64,000 bases of DNA from Lycorma delicatula (GCF_047948215.1 NC_134456.1:80652515-80716514); one strand, 5' to 3'; counted from the first letter of the stretch, positions 11,816 through 23,519 are shown. A program made the numbers and translations. Notes: generated by a model not told the origin, from the sequence alone.

Positions 11816-12407
11816 GAATTGTAGGGACGAGGATTTCAACGAGATCCTTACTGAGGTCGAGAACTATATAAGGAATACCAGTAAGCCGGTTTTGCTGACA
11901 GGGGTCGTCAATGCCGAGTTAGGTGGCAATGGATCAACCAGGAGGGCCTACAATTTGGGTTCTGTCCTGGGGGCCACAAACATGATTGTCTTACATACTC
12001 TGAAGTCCTACTTTTGTGGAAAGAGGCACTGGCTCTGACATCGATATTACTTGCGACCACAGGGAGATACGCTGCACGCGTCCTGGACTGGAGAGTCGTA
12101 GGAGACGAGTTCCTTTCTGACCACCGTGCTATCATATTTAGTGTGCAACGAAACAGGCCTGTTAGTCCCCCCCCCCCGGGAGTCTCTGTAGAAGCCCTCG
12201 GTTACGTAGACTGGGAGAGTCGTTGGTGCAGCCGCTGCGGAACTCATCCCATATCAGGACATAAGTCCAGACATGTTCATGAGTGCACTTCGTGAAGCCT
12301 GCGAATAAGGTAGACCGCATGGGGAACAAGCAAAAGAGTGTCTACTGGTGATCGGCCTCTATAGCCAATCTTAGGACGGTAGCAATATACACAAGGAGAT
12401 GTCGAGA
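11816..12407 (+). pseudogene. R1-like endonuclease remnant, duplicate copy
   Basis: Same sequence as 7519-8110, including the lost GDFNA motif (GVVNA), the retained SDHR motif, and the run of 11 C residues. Both copies share the same disabling changes, so these predate the duplication. Confidence 0.75.
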
Positions 12408-12476
12408 GTGAAAACAACGACACTCAACTTGGACAGACTAATGGGGAGGAAAACGGGTCCCAAACAGAAGTGGAAT

Positions 12477-13010
12477 ACCACTCTGGCCTCCTTCCAGCAG
12501 TCGGGGAAGTCTCCGTTCTCCATGCCGTGGCTGGCAATCTCGAGCATCTCCCAGGGAGCCTTCTGAACCAGCCCCTTGATCACTGCCGTGGGAATCTTGT
12601 CCCGGCCAGGGCTCTTTTTGGTTGCCAAGCTCCTCGCCGCAAGTTGTAGCTCTTCCATGGTGAATCTTCTATTGTCGCAAGGTGTGGATCTCACGATATC
12701 AGGCACTGTATGCGGGAACAACCTGGCTACCTCCCTTGCAACACTGGTCTTATTGAGGATAGGCATACGTCTCCCGAACTTTTTGGTCACAATACGATAT
12801 GCCTGGCTCCAGGGATTGCTGTCAAGCTCTTCGCAGAGCCTGATCCAGCAATCCTTTTTACGTCTCTTAATAGCCTACGGGGCCTACCCTAGCGCTACAG
12901 AACTTGCTTTGCTTGTTACTACCGCCAAGCCGAAGGTAAGGGATCCAAACTGTAATCTGGACCCCCGAACTGTGAAATTGAATCCGGAGCTCGGTTCACC
13001 CGCTTTTCCC
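12477..13010 (-). pseudogene. R1-like linker and reverse transcriptase N-terminus, inverted
   Basis: Reading the minus strand from about 13010, a linker (KKDCWIRLCEELDSNPW, then QAYRIVTKKFGRRMPI) leads into VAREVARLFPHTVPDI and the finger region FTMEELQLAARSLATKKSPG. This is the stretch between endonuclease and reverse transcriptase in R1-clade elements. The palm with the catalytic Asp residues is absent. A stop lies in the linker near 12890. Only the part left of 12710 is present in unit 1, so the fragment shows what the original insertion looked like before duplication. Confidence 0.75.
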
Positions 13011-13339
13011 GTCTAGCCAGGGGGCTCCGCCCCATATACTCCACAGTGTTCATTACCCTTATGGTAGTGACAATAATACTGTAAATAACTAGTGAAATAT
13101 TCAAACTTTATTTAAACCTGAAAAAGAAACTAAATTACAAAACATAGTTTAGTAGTAACCATGTTAACTAAAGTAAATAAACCTTTGACGAAGAAATATT
13201 CGTAACTTATTTCTATTGCCATAGTGGCAGAAATATAATAATGAAATAAAAGGATTAATTTTTTTTTCGTAAAAGAACATCTTTAATTCACAGCTTCATT
13301 CCACAGTGGACTAGGGACTCGGTCAGTGGCTTAAAACCT

Positions 13340-13932
13340 TACTAAACAACCTCATTAAATAAAAAGTATATTTTAAAATACAGCAAATGTCTATAAATAC
13401 TTATTCGAAATGATTGTTATAAAAACTGCGCCACGCTCTTATTTAACTAAATATTTTCATTACTTTTAATTTTAAAATTTAATAATTGTTACATTTATTT
13501 ATTGGTTATTTATTAGATATTCATATAGTTTATTTTTTACTTTTCAGTGCCTTTTTATCTTTGTTAATATATTATATTTTTTTATTCAAAATTCTTAATT
13601 TGATTTAATTCTTATTTTTTACTTTTTAGAGGATTTTTCTAATTTGTTTCCTTTTTTTATTAATGTTAATATTAATATTAGTTAAACAAAAGCTTTTTTA
13701 TAAAATGTTTTTTTTATATGTAATCAAATATATTTTACAACTTTTTTTAAATATTTTTTTTAAGTCTAAAAATAAAAGCTTTTAAAAAAGTAAAAATATT
13801 TATTTTTACACATCGAAGTTACATACGTGTACCAAATTTCATTGATTCATACGATAGATCAAAAGATATAGCAGTTGCAAGATTTGATTATTCCTAAAGC
13901 GAAGTAAATCAAAGCTTTTAAAAAACATCAAA
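13340..13932 (-). repeat. Dispersed repeat R475, inverted copy
   Basis: The reverse complement matches 49876-50525 over its length. Shared blocks include actgcgccacgc, a long A/T-rich core, and the ttacatacgtgtacc block near 13823. No coding capacity. It could be part of an AT-rich MITE or the non-coding end of a larger element; I cannot see terminal repeats. Confidence 0.7.
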
Positions 13933-14951
13933 ATTTTTCAAATTCATTAATAATTAGATTTTAAAGTACAAAATTTTTAATTTTTTTTTATTAACCCCTA
14001 AGTGTAAAATTGGTTTTAACTTCTTTGTTTTATTGACGTCAAATAAAATTGAAATTAATAATAAATAAAAAAATTATCCAGCTCTACTAAATAAAATAAA
14101 ATGTAAAAAAATATAATTCATATATTTTTTTGAATATTTAAAAGTATCTTGATTTAAAAAAAAAAAAAAAAAAATGCTTTTGGTTTACTTCTTTAACATG
14201 TAGATTTTACTCTTGTTAATTATTAAAGGTGACACTTCGTAGGAGAATAATGTCACGTAAAACTTTAGGAAAAGAAAAACAAGGACTTTAGGAGGGTTAT
14301 TAACTTAGAATGAAGCTTCTTTAGAAAGTTATAGAGTGAATTTGTAATAAGATATTTTCCTTTTGTGTTGTATGTAGTAGGTCTACTTTCGAAGAAAATT
14401 ATGTACTTATAGTGGTAATAAATGAACACACTGCTACTAAAATGAATTATTTTTTTACAAAGAAGTGGGTATCCATAAAAGAGAGACTTATAAATAAGTG
14501 ACAAGGAGGCGGATTAGTGACTATGCGGTGAATTTGATTAGATAATTTTTAAATAAAAAAAAATTTGAATATGATTCCCTATAAAAGGGATTTAAAAATG
14601 TATAGAATATTATTTTTTACGTGAAAATGTTATAGATGAAAATATATATTGAAAATTATTAAAATATAATTGCAGATAATTTAAAATTCGATAAAAATAA
14701 ACTAAATTTTAAAATTAAAATGAACAAAGGAAAAAAAATTATTAACCAATTTAAAAATAAATAAATAAAATTTTTTGCAACAAATTTGAAATTTAATGCA
14801 CAATATTCATATCCGAGTTTACTGTAGACACATTAAGAGACTATAGGGACACTTAGGTCAAGAACATGAAGTCGGTTTAACCTTCTAATACCATCCTGAT
14901 TATCTAGCAGGTTTATTGCTAAGTGATTTGTGTGAAAGTTAAGCGAAGATA

Positions 14952-14988
<37 letters not shown>

Positions 14989-16029
14989 TGCTCCGGTTTT
15001 TGACAGAAGATGTGTGTTAATTTATTGATTTGCTCTATGTTCCAAGTTTTCCTTATTACTTTGATGCATGTACAGAGTCTCAGTAAAAGTAATACCAGTC
15101 AATTTTTCTCTAAAAATGATGATGTTCACCATGGCTAAATCAACCATTTTGAATTTAAGTAACGCTTTTTACTGTTTTCTTTCTCAAAATAAAATTTACA
15201 TCGTTTACAATATTAGAGGGTACTTTTTCGTTTTACTTCCGTGCCCTCCCCCGTTTTTCATATTTTTTCACGTAAAAATTACTTAATGTAGCATGTTTTA
15301 AAAAATTGATGAATAAATTGTTAGAGAAAACACACTAATATGCTGTTTTATACCGGTCATTTTAAACATTAAGATATTAGTCAAGGTTAGCGAACAAAGC
15401 AAGTGTAGGTTAATGTCAAGTGAAGCAATAACGGATTGGAAAATGTATCTGAGAGAGGTCGTTTTTTTTTTGTTTTTTTTTATGCTGATCATTTATTAAA
15501 AAACTCAAAAAAGTGGGTGGTCCAGGAATCACTGTAGAATAGACGAGTCTTCATTTTCAAAAAAAAAAACGTACAATAGAGGCAGAATTCTTCCAAATCA
15601 GTGGGTATTTTGAGGTATTTGCAGAGAAATTATAAATATAATCTAACCAAACATAATTTACTGAAATAATGAATTGATGGTAAAACTCAGTATCGCTGTT
15701 AACCGAGTGAATTATTAATTTATACAAAAATTAAAGAAAAGTAGGTAGAACAGATGTAACCAATAACTACATTATATACGATAAATAGGAAATAATTTGT
15801 AAAACAACACAAAAAGAGTAAACAGAAACTCAGTTCCATTTTGTGGAAGTACTTTTATTAGGGGGAATACTGCATAAGATCCATAGTTATATTTTATTAT
15901 TCTCAGTTACATAAATCGGCTACTATTGACGATTAAGAAAATACAAATCAGAAATATTTTAAAAATAAAATATTTTTATTTATATTTATATTTATATTTT
16001 TTATTTCTATTTTTATTTATATAAATAAA
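13933..16029. other. AT-rich stretch without a gene
   Basis: No gene recognised. It contains poly-A at about 14158-14174, a (TA)n run at 14948-14982, and several short open frames of AT-rich composition that I do not consider coding. Confidence 0.55.
14948..14982. repeat. (TA)n microsatellite
   Basis: Uninterrupted alternating T and A. Confidence 0.9.
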
Positions 16030-16782
16030 AATGTAAATGTTCGTTTGTTCAAAATCTTAAATCTCCGAAAGTTCTTCACCGATTGCTTTAAAATTTTGAT
16101 GCAACGTTGCATTCGAATACGCGGGTGTTTTTATATACTTACTATTTATATACCTAAGATATCACACCAGTGACTGGTAAAAATATGCTTTTTTTTAAAA
16201 CAGCGCTATCTGTTGAATGTAAAAGCAACACCGCTATACTAAATATTATACGATTCCATTTCAATGTTTCCAGTATGTGTGTCCGTCATACTAAAAAACA
16301 ACTGAACCGATTTACGCGCGAGGAAAAAGGGTGAAAGGGAAAAATCGAAAAAGTTAAAAGAGAGGAAGGTAAAAAGGGAAGAAGGAGAAAATGAAAAATG
16401 GGAAAACGGGGAAAAGAAAAACGGGAAAAGGTAATGGAAACGGGATAGAAGAAAAAAGAAAAGGGGAAAGATGGAAACGAAGGGGGAAAAGGAAATAAGG
16501 GAAACAAAAATTGAGATAAAAAGCGGCAGGAAATGGGAAAATGAGGGAAAGGAAATGTAAAAATGGGGAAGGGAAATGTAATATGCTAAAAATTAAAATG
16601 GGAAAAAGGAAAAGGGGAAAAGGCAGAAAGGATAAAATGGAAAGGTTAAATTTTGTAAAGTTCCGTAATGTTCATTTAATTAATGTTTTATCAAACTTTC
16701 AATTGTGTTCATTTAATTATATATATATATATATATATACTCAAATCTTAGCAATTGGGCGAAGCATTGCCGGGTTGCTAGT
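16030..16782 (+). mobile_element. Helitron-like element Hel-1, near-complete copy
   Basis: The 5' side reads tgttcgtttgttcaaaatct and continues into a ctccgaaagttcttcaccga block, followed by the conserved acagcgctatctgttg. A purine-rich core occupies 16319-16640. The 3' end has gcaattgggcgaagcattgc (a hairpin with gcaat/attgc arms), then cgggttg and CTAG followed by T. That hairpin plus CTAG-T is the signature of a Helitron 3' end. No Rep/helicase protein is encoded, so it is non-autonomous. Confidence 0.65.
16319..16640 (+). repeat. Homopurine tract inside Hel-1
   Basis: About 300 bases of predominantly A/G, equivalent to the homopyrimidine cores at 5441-5780 and 45238-45500 in oppositely oriented copies. 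Confidence 0.85.
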
Positions 16783-17654
16783 ATAATATAAAAATGATAT
16801 AACCCGTTGCTACTATCAGTACATGAGCGATATCTATTTTCATAGACATAAACACATTTAATTTAATGAAAATTTTTACTACGTTTAGTATTTACTTTTA
16901 ATCGGTTTTAGTCTCCATATTACTGCTGAGCTCTTTTTTTACTATTTAATTAGGAGCATTTTTCCTAGATTGGTTGTCCGAATACAGTACAATAATATAG
17001 CATATGATTATACTTAAGAGTTTATTGCAAGATAGTATAATTCTGAATAAAAACTAAAATAAAATAAATGGTTATAGAATACATTACTAGACTGTGTTAT
17101 TTATATTAACTTACATACTCCATAATTAATGGATCTAACTTGCACTATTCCTGAGTATAAATAAATAGCGTCTTACCTTGTAATCAAATACGCATAATTT
17201 ATTTAGCTGTAAATACTACAACTCGTTAGAAACAAAATCACGTTGAAATATTTATTAAAATAAACACAGTTTTATTAAACTTTAACTACGAAACTGCCAC
17301 TGACTATTCGCATTAACGGTTAATTTTAATGCTTCGTCGACTCTCCTTGCCTAGTAACTGACTACATCGTGCATGTTCGGACGGGTCCGCTGTTGACAGT
17401 AACATCGTGTGGCAGAACATACAGCGTAGCGCAGCCTAGTTACCCAACACAGCAGTTAGTTATTTAAACCAATATAACATAACAGCTACTGCATCCAATT
17501 TTAGTTGTGCAAAGAATTTTTATTTAAACTATTATAAATAAATTATATATTAAATAATTTAATGTATAAGATATGATTCATTCAAATTTCTTTATTGTAT
17601 ATAATTTTTATAATATATAGATTTTTTGAATTTTATATATATATTTTTTTATTG
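16783..17654. other. AT-rich stretch without a gene
   Basis: No gene recognised. A slightly GC-richer patch at 17330-17460 does not match anything I know. Confidence 0.5.
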
Positions 17655-17797
17655 TTTTGAAAAAACCTATATAAACAGTTATGTTCATTAGTCCAGTAGA
17701 AATTGATATAGTATGAAATGAAGGCAATGCATAACTGAGATTCGAACCCGGACCTCCGAATGAATTGCTGAGCCGCTTCCTACTCAGCCAAGGGGGT
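17655..17797 (-). mobile_element. tRNA-derived SINE, family SINE-A
   Basis: On the minus strand, from 17797, a tRNA-like head shows ttggctgagtagg (A-box-like) and gggttcgaatctc (B-box-like), followed by a body shared with copies at 30848-30982 and 58815-58972 (ttcatac..tatcaattt..tggactaatgaacata). The tRNA part is not a functional tRNA gene, because the body continues without an acceptor stem closure. Confidence 0.8.
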
Positions 17798-18017
17798 CGG
17801 CTATTTTATTTAATATAGCATGGTAATGAATAAACGTTTTAATTAATGCCCTAATTTATTACAAGACTACTCCAAAAGGACTGTAATGCATTTAGAGTGT
17901 GAATGTATTTACGTATGTTTGTTCCACCGTAGAAGCTCAACGGCTGAACCGATTTAGATGTACGACCCCGCATTGCAATACTTACGTTTCTGGGAATTTC
18001 ATAGGCTGTATATACTC

Positions 18018-18019
<2 letters not shown>

Positions 18020-18053
<34 letters not shown>
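18020..18053. repeat. (TG)n(TA)n microsatellite
   Basis: Compound TG then TA alternation. Low-complexity open frames across it are not genes. Confidence 0.9.
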
Positions 18054-18054
<1 letters not shown>

Positions 18055-18059
18055 CATAT

Positions 18060-18480
18060 GCAGATGATTAAAAAGGAAAAGAAGATAATCTGGAAACTGA
18101 TTCTAGAGCTTAAAATAAGCAAAAAAGTTGATATAAACATGTGTCCCAAAACACATTTTGTTATTGAATTACGGCTAGCGAAAAATTTCGCGCTGATTTC
18201 ATTTCCCACGGTGAAATTTTAGTATATTAGGGGTAAACTTGTACGTTTCTTATGTTTTTCGGCCAAAAAAATCCAATAAAACAGTCCCAGAACTGTATTT
18301 TCCATAGGTTTTATGATATGCATCGTAAGACAGAAAAATTCGGTGACGAAAAAATATTTTTTTAGGTTCGGAATATAATAACTTTGTTAAATGACTAATA
18401 ATAAATGCGTAAATTGATTTAATTAGTTCTATAAAAAAATGCAATTTTTATTAAGAACATCCTCGTAAAAATCTTATGAA
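18060..18480 (+). mobile_element. Dispersed repeat M1 (MITE-like)
   Basis: Shares with 29135-29560, 29933-30260, 46220-46640 and 60832-61226 a block around a gctagcgaaa..ttcgc motif, then agaactgtattt and a cggtgacgaaaaaat motif followed by an ataacttt block. The copies with preserved ends (29933 and 60832-61226) show acagagtgattcac termini. No coding capacity. Confidence 0.6.
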
Positions 18481-18683
18481 TTTGTAAAAATTAAAAACAG
18501 CTGTTTTAACATGAAATTTAGATTTTTGAAAATTAAAATTTTTTATATTAATTTAAAAAAAATACTCAATGTGGTTTATATTCTAATAATTTATTATACG
18601 ACAACCCAAAAAAGGATGTAATGTATTTATGGTGTATGGTATGTATATACTCGTATGGAAGTATTTTCCACCGTAGCAGCTCA

Positions 18684-18710
18684 TATACATATATATATAT
18701 ATATATATAA
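18684..18710. repeat. (TA)n microsatellite
   Basis: Short alternating T and A run. Confidence 0.85.
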
Positions 18711-18917
18711 AATTATACTATAAAAATATAAAATTATCACCCTCACAATCTTTAATTATGTTTTATTCAAGAGCAATATTTTTTTTTAGCAATCATATAT
18801 TTTAATTTTTAATATTTATCTCTTGTTTAGATTTATAGAAAATCTGTTTGTTATTTCTCTCATTCAAATTCGATTGAATCGTTGTTCAATCGAATTTTAT
18901 AAACCGCACCAGCTGAT

Positions 18918-19072
18918 ATTCTTCTTTCTTTTCTTTTTCTGTGTAGCCTTTGGAACCACCGTAAGGTATTACTTCTGAGGATGATATATATGATTGTAAA
19001 TGAAGTGTAGTCTTGTATAGCGTCAGGTCAACCATCCTGATACGTGTGGCTAACTGAATCCCAACCACCAAA
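18918..19072 (-). mobile_element. tRNA-derived SINE, family SINE-B (3' part)
   Basis: Minus-strand 3' body of SINE-B: ggtggttgggattcag, then a tcaggatggttgacctga..ctgtac-like stretch, then ttacggtggttccaaaggct and an A-rich/AAAG tail. The tRNA-like head is missing. The same body occurs at 23940-24053, 26805-26905, 31445-31603 and 46670-46925. Confidence 0.8.
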
Positions 19073-19624
19073 TTTAACTATACGGGTTTTAATAATTCTA
19101 ATATTAAATTTAAAATTCAATTCATATTTTTTTCTATTAATAAACAAACATAAAGATTACGATTTAAAAAATAATTTAAGCTAAATAAAATATTTGTGAA
19201 AGGATTGTAAACCGAGGCAGCATTAATACACAAGTTACGATCATTTGGAGTTCGTAAAAAAACAAACGTCAAAACATTCGTAATAAATAAAAATATTTTT
19301 TAAGATTAATTTGATAAAAAAACCAATATTAAAAATTAATTTTTTTTTTAGTTCCATTTTAAAATATGTTAAAACGTTTTTAATTAAAAAATTTGTTTAT
19401 TCCATTGAAGAGTTCTTTTACCTCCCCAATCATAAGTAAATTAAGTAGTTAAATTTGAGATTATATTTATATATAAATTTTGACTCTGTCTACAGTTATA
19501 AGTCACCAGCAGATGGTTGTAAGTTGCAGAGTAGAATATCCAGCTATTAAAAATGTTCTCATCATTCACAATAAATAAATATAATTATAAAAAATAAATA
19601 TAAATACAAAATATAAATAATATT

Positions 19625-19684
<60 letters not shown>

Positions 19685-20280
19685 ATTAAGTTAAGACGGT
19701 ATGTCTTAAAAAATTACGAATGTAAAAACGATATTCGTCATTTATTTAACTGATTTCGATGTATCCGATTTTTTTAACGTTGCAGATTATAATTGTTTTA
19801 TAAGCTTAACCGAGTCGTATACTTTTCATTTGTAAATCTAGCCCCTTTAAGAACACTTATTCAACCTTACAGTTGAAAAAAAAATATTTTACCTAGTTTA
19901 CTAATTACCATTAGTCCAAATGATCACTAACTAACTTTAGATTTTACAGAATTAGGTCATGATACAAAAAGAACGATCGTGTTGACCTCAAATTCAATTA
20001 TGGATGTATAACTCCTGCCTAGGGTTAAGGTCACTCTCCTTTCTACAAATTATTTTTAAACAACCTCTGATCTATTTAGCTTTCTTTATTATTTAATCTT
20101 TAACCTGTATTATTGATTTTCTAAAAATTCATTCTAGATTATCTAAAAGTTTGAATTAATAAAATATATATTTACCGGATAATTGTAATTTATTTAAAAA
20201 AATTTTTAAATAATAAATTATTAACTATTTAGTAATTGAATTTGTTTTTAAATTATGTGTATATTTATCACTTTATTTTT
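19073..20280. other. AT-rich stretch without a gene
   Basis: No gene recognised. It holds a (TA)n tract at 19624-19678. Confidence 0.55.
19624..19678. repeat. (TA)n microsatellite
   Basis: About 27 TA units. Confidence 0.95.
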
Positions 20281-20929
20281 GCTTCCTTGTGCGAAGTAAA
20301 GGAAGTATAGTGATCGCGAAAAATGTCGGTTATCAGATTTCAACGGAAATATCCATTTTCACCATCCTTGAATCCATTTTGACTAGTTTCGGCGTGACGT
20401 CTGTACGGACGTATGTATTTCGGATAATTTAAAAACGATTAGCCGTAGGATGTGAAATTTTGGATTTAGCACTATTGTAGCATCTAGTTGGCTCCTCCCC
20501 TTTTGATTTCAATCGACTGAACCAAAAGTGTCCAAAAAATCCCAAAAATGTGAATTTTAGACTTTTTCTTAACTGCAGTAATAAGCCCTCATTGAGAGCT
20601 TTTCAACGACATATCATAAGTGGTACTTATTTTCATTGGTTCTAGAATTAGAGCCAAATAAAATTCAAATTAATGAAATATTTGCAATTTGCAAGGTGAA
20701 GGCATATCAGTTCGAACCAGACTTCATCTCCTTTTTTTTAACTTTTTTTTTTAAATTTAAATATATTGATTTATTAATAATTATTAACCACTGATTGTAA
20801 AAAAAGTACAATAAATAATATTCAATAATAACAATGCAAAAATATCAGAAATTATTATTGAAATAAAATTTTATGTATTTTTCATTTAAAAAAATGTGAA
20901 TATGTAATTTAATAGGCGTTCAAGGAAGT
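20281..20929 (+). mobile_element. MITE-like element, family MITE-P, complete copy
   Basis: About 650 bases with short inverted ends: gcttccttgtgcg at the left and ggcgttcaaggaagt at the right. The left end also forms a local hairpin (cttcctt / aaggaag). Internally there are conserved blocks (gactagtttcggcgtgacgt, ccgtaggatg, cagtaataagccc) shared with the inverted copy at 21609-22252. Near 20710 a cagttcgaaccagac block resembles a Pol III B box. No protein is encoded. Confidence 0.65.
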
Positions 20930-21457
20930 CATGTGTTGCCCACATCAGATTTTTTTCAAGTAAAGTTTATTTTACAAAACTTGTAATATATTTACACATG
21001 TATTTCAGAATACGTAATTGAAGCTGTACTTTATTTAACATTACTAATGTAACCTATATACAAGGGATTTGTTTGGCTTTATTGACTATAAAGTATGAAG
21101 CCTTATGAAAATATGTTTTATAATATAAATGAATATATAGATTATAAAAATAACTATTTATAAATATATAGAAATATAAAATTTTATATTAAAAACAGAA
21201 TATATCATTTTCATAAAATTAATAATTAAGAGAAATCAATACTACTACTACTATACGAACTGCACAGTATTTTTCAGTCTTGTTACGAGGATTTAATGTT
21301 AAATTAGATAATAATATATAACATGAGGTCAACACGTGAGGTGGTATTATAAATGACCCCATTAAAGTGTTGCAGCTATTATGCAGCTGTTATGTTGTTA
21401 TGTTTATGGTGTCTATGTTTAAAGTTTTATTTGGTGTTAATGCAATTTATTTCATAA

Positions 21458-21461
<4 letters not shown>

Positions 21462-21498
<37 letters not shown>
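21462..21498. repeat. (TA)n microsatellite
   Basis: Alternating T and A run in the spacer between the two inverted MITE-P copies. Confidence 0.9.
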
Positions 21499-21504
<6 letters not shown>

Positions 21505-21608
21505 TATCGTACAGTATGCCAGTTTTTAAATACGAACTCAAATACTTAAATTTATGAAATATGTTCAGTAGCGGTTTTTATATAAAAATCTGAAGTGAAC
21601 ACTACATG

Positions 21609-22252
21609 ATTTCCTTGTACGCCTATTAAATTACATATAGACAATTTTTAAAATGAAAACTACCTAAAATTTTATTTCATTAATAACTTCTGATATTTTT
21701 TCTTACATATATTTTTTTTATTGAATTATTATTTATTGTAAAACTTTTTTACAATCAGAGGTTAATAATTATTACTAAATCAATATATTTAAATTAAAAA
21801 ATAAAGGTAAAAAAATGAAATGAACTCGGATTCGAACCGATCTGCCTTCCCCTTGTAAAATACAAATTTCATTAATTAAAATTTTATTGGGCTATAACTC
21901 TGAAACCATTAAAAATTAGTACAACTTGTGATATATCGTTGAAAAATTCTCAACGTGGGCTTATTACTGCGGTTAAGAAAAAGTCCATAATCCAAATTTT
22001 TTTGGATTTAAGATTTTTTTTGGACGCTTTTGGCCCAGTCGATTGCAATCAAAAGAGAAATTGCACAACTAGATGTTACAACAGTCCTAAATCCAAAATT
22101 TCAACATTCTAGGCTAATCGTTTTTCAGTAAAGCGAGATACATACGTATGTACAGACATCACGCCGAAACTAGTCAAAATGGAATCAGGGATGATGAAAA
22201 TGGATATTTCTGTTACTTCCTCTGAAATTTGAAAACCGAAATTTTTCGTGAT
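21609..22252 (-). mobile_element. MITE-P, inverted copy lacking its 5' terminus
   Basis: The reverse complement follows 20281-20929 over nearly its full length, ending in ggcgtacaaggaaatcatg at 21605-21623. The first approximately 28 bases of the element, containing the terminal hairpin, are missing at 22252, where a mariner fragment begins shortly after. This copy has a better B-box match (ggttcgaatccg on the minus strand near 21830) than the left copy. Confidence 0.65.
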
Positions 22253-22264
22253 TTCGTCAGCCGT

Positions 22265-22590
22265 GGACGGCTGACCGGCGGCGTCGTTCTGCTGGCCGAT
22301 AATACACGTCCACATGTTGAGGGTCCGACATGTGATTTACCGAGAACATTTGGATGGGAAATTTACGATCACCCATCAAATAGTCCGGACTTAGCTCCTT
22401 CCGATTACCAGTTGTTTGGGAAATTGAAAGAATTTTTGAGGTAAGCAATTAGCGGGGAACGATGAACATAAAAATGCTGTTAATCAGTGGCTAAACGGAC
22501 TGGCGGCAGAAGAATAGACGAGGGTATATTGAAGCTGATGTATCGCTACGATAAATGTCTTAATTCATCTGGCGATTATATAGATAAGTA
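22265..22590 (+). pseudogene. mariner transposase C-terminal remnant
   Basis: The plus strand encodes GVVLLADNTRPH (second catalytic Asp region), then FGWEIYDHPSNSPDLAPSDY (third catalytic Asp in the SPDLAPSD block), and LFGKLKEFL. These are hallmark motifs of mariner DD34D transposases. After a stop at 22442 another frame continues with a NAVNQWLNGLAAEE-like stretch and a RYDKCLN..GDYI-like C-terminus ending near 22590. The N-terminal half and both inverted repeats are missing. It is a non-functional fragment. Confidence 0.85.
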
Positions 22591-23519
22591 GTATAAGGTA
22601 TGTAGTTTAAGAGAAATAAAAATTATTTATAAATTTTTCTATAATGAAACGGTCTATACTTAAGAGATAACTTCTCGTAATATTTGTACAATATTATTTA
22701 TATTTAGTATGATACAATAGGGTGGAGACAGAATTAAATTTATGTAAATTTAATAGCATAAATCACAGGGGAAAAAAATAAAAGTATCATCATACCAATA
22801 TGTGAAAACAGCAGTAGAGATAAAACAAATATTCTTCGATAAATAGAAATATGGGTAATTCTTAGACTATCAAAGTAACGTTCACTACATATTGACAGAA
22901 CCATTCTGTATTCCCACTCTAGACTTCTCTTCCTTTCTATGCTTTAATGAGAGCATTCGTCGGTGACCTTTTTTATTATCAAGAGTAAATTTTATTATCA
23001 AGAATAACATTTACTTACGGTCCTTTGTGAGATACCGGATTGCAAATTCAAATAGACAAAAAAAAATAATAGCATTTCTAATGTTACTATTCAATTTCAA
23101 ACATTTTGATCTACTTTTCTACAGATAAATGTTTTTGACAGTTTCTCTGATGCACAACGAGTATAATTATTCTAATGATTAAATTTTACATATCACAAAT
23201 CAAAAAACACCAATTTTTATGTTTTTTAATTTAACTTTTACAAATAATTTCTATTAACACCATACATATTTGTTTCTTTTAATGATTTATTACTATTTTT
23301 ATCGTTTTCATATTTGGTTTATTATTTAATAATATATTTAATATTTTTTCATTAATACAGATTTAAACCACTTCTGATATTTTTACGTAAAACTGATCAA
23401 CTATTTTCATAAATTCCCTTGATTCGCCCAAAAATTAGGCAGATATTGTTCCTTTATTAATTCTCCATTAAAGTTAATCAGGATAAATCGAAATTCGTCA
23501 CATTCGCGATGAGAAGGAG
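22591..23519. other. AT-rich stretch without a gene
   Basis: Nothing recognised. Confidence 0.5.

Larger units (their letters stand above)
8414..12710. repeat. Tandem duplication, unit 2, with 3.9 kb internal deletion
   Basis: This is the second copy of 195-8413. It abuts unit 1 without a spacer: the sequence aggcactgta at 8404-8413 runs directly into the tttttt that opens the unit, while the same decamer at 12701-12710 continues into unique sequence. Compared with unit 1 it lacks 1529-5448. The deletion junction at 9748-9750 holds three bases (tag) not contiguous in either parent. The deletion does not coincide with the ends of any mobile element I recognise. Confidence 0.93.

Noticed and set aside
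12576..13016. 146-codon plus-strand open frame
   Set aside because: Antisense of the R1-like linker and reverse transcriptase; the minus-strand reading matches the family.
15068..15286. 72-codon frame near a GC-richer patch
   Set aside because: No motif, AT-rich composition and no repeat or gene context; probably chance.
20281..22252. Single foldback transposon 2 kb long
   Set aside because: A third, solitary fragment of the same family at 63590 and the short terminal repeats on the 20281 copy favour two independent insertions in opposite orientation.
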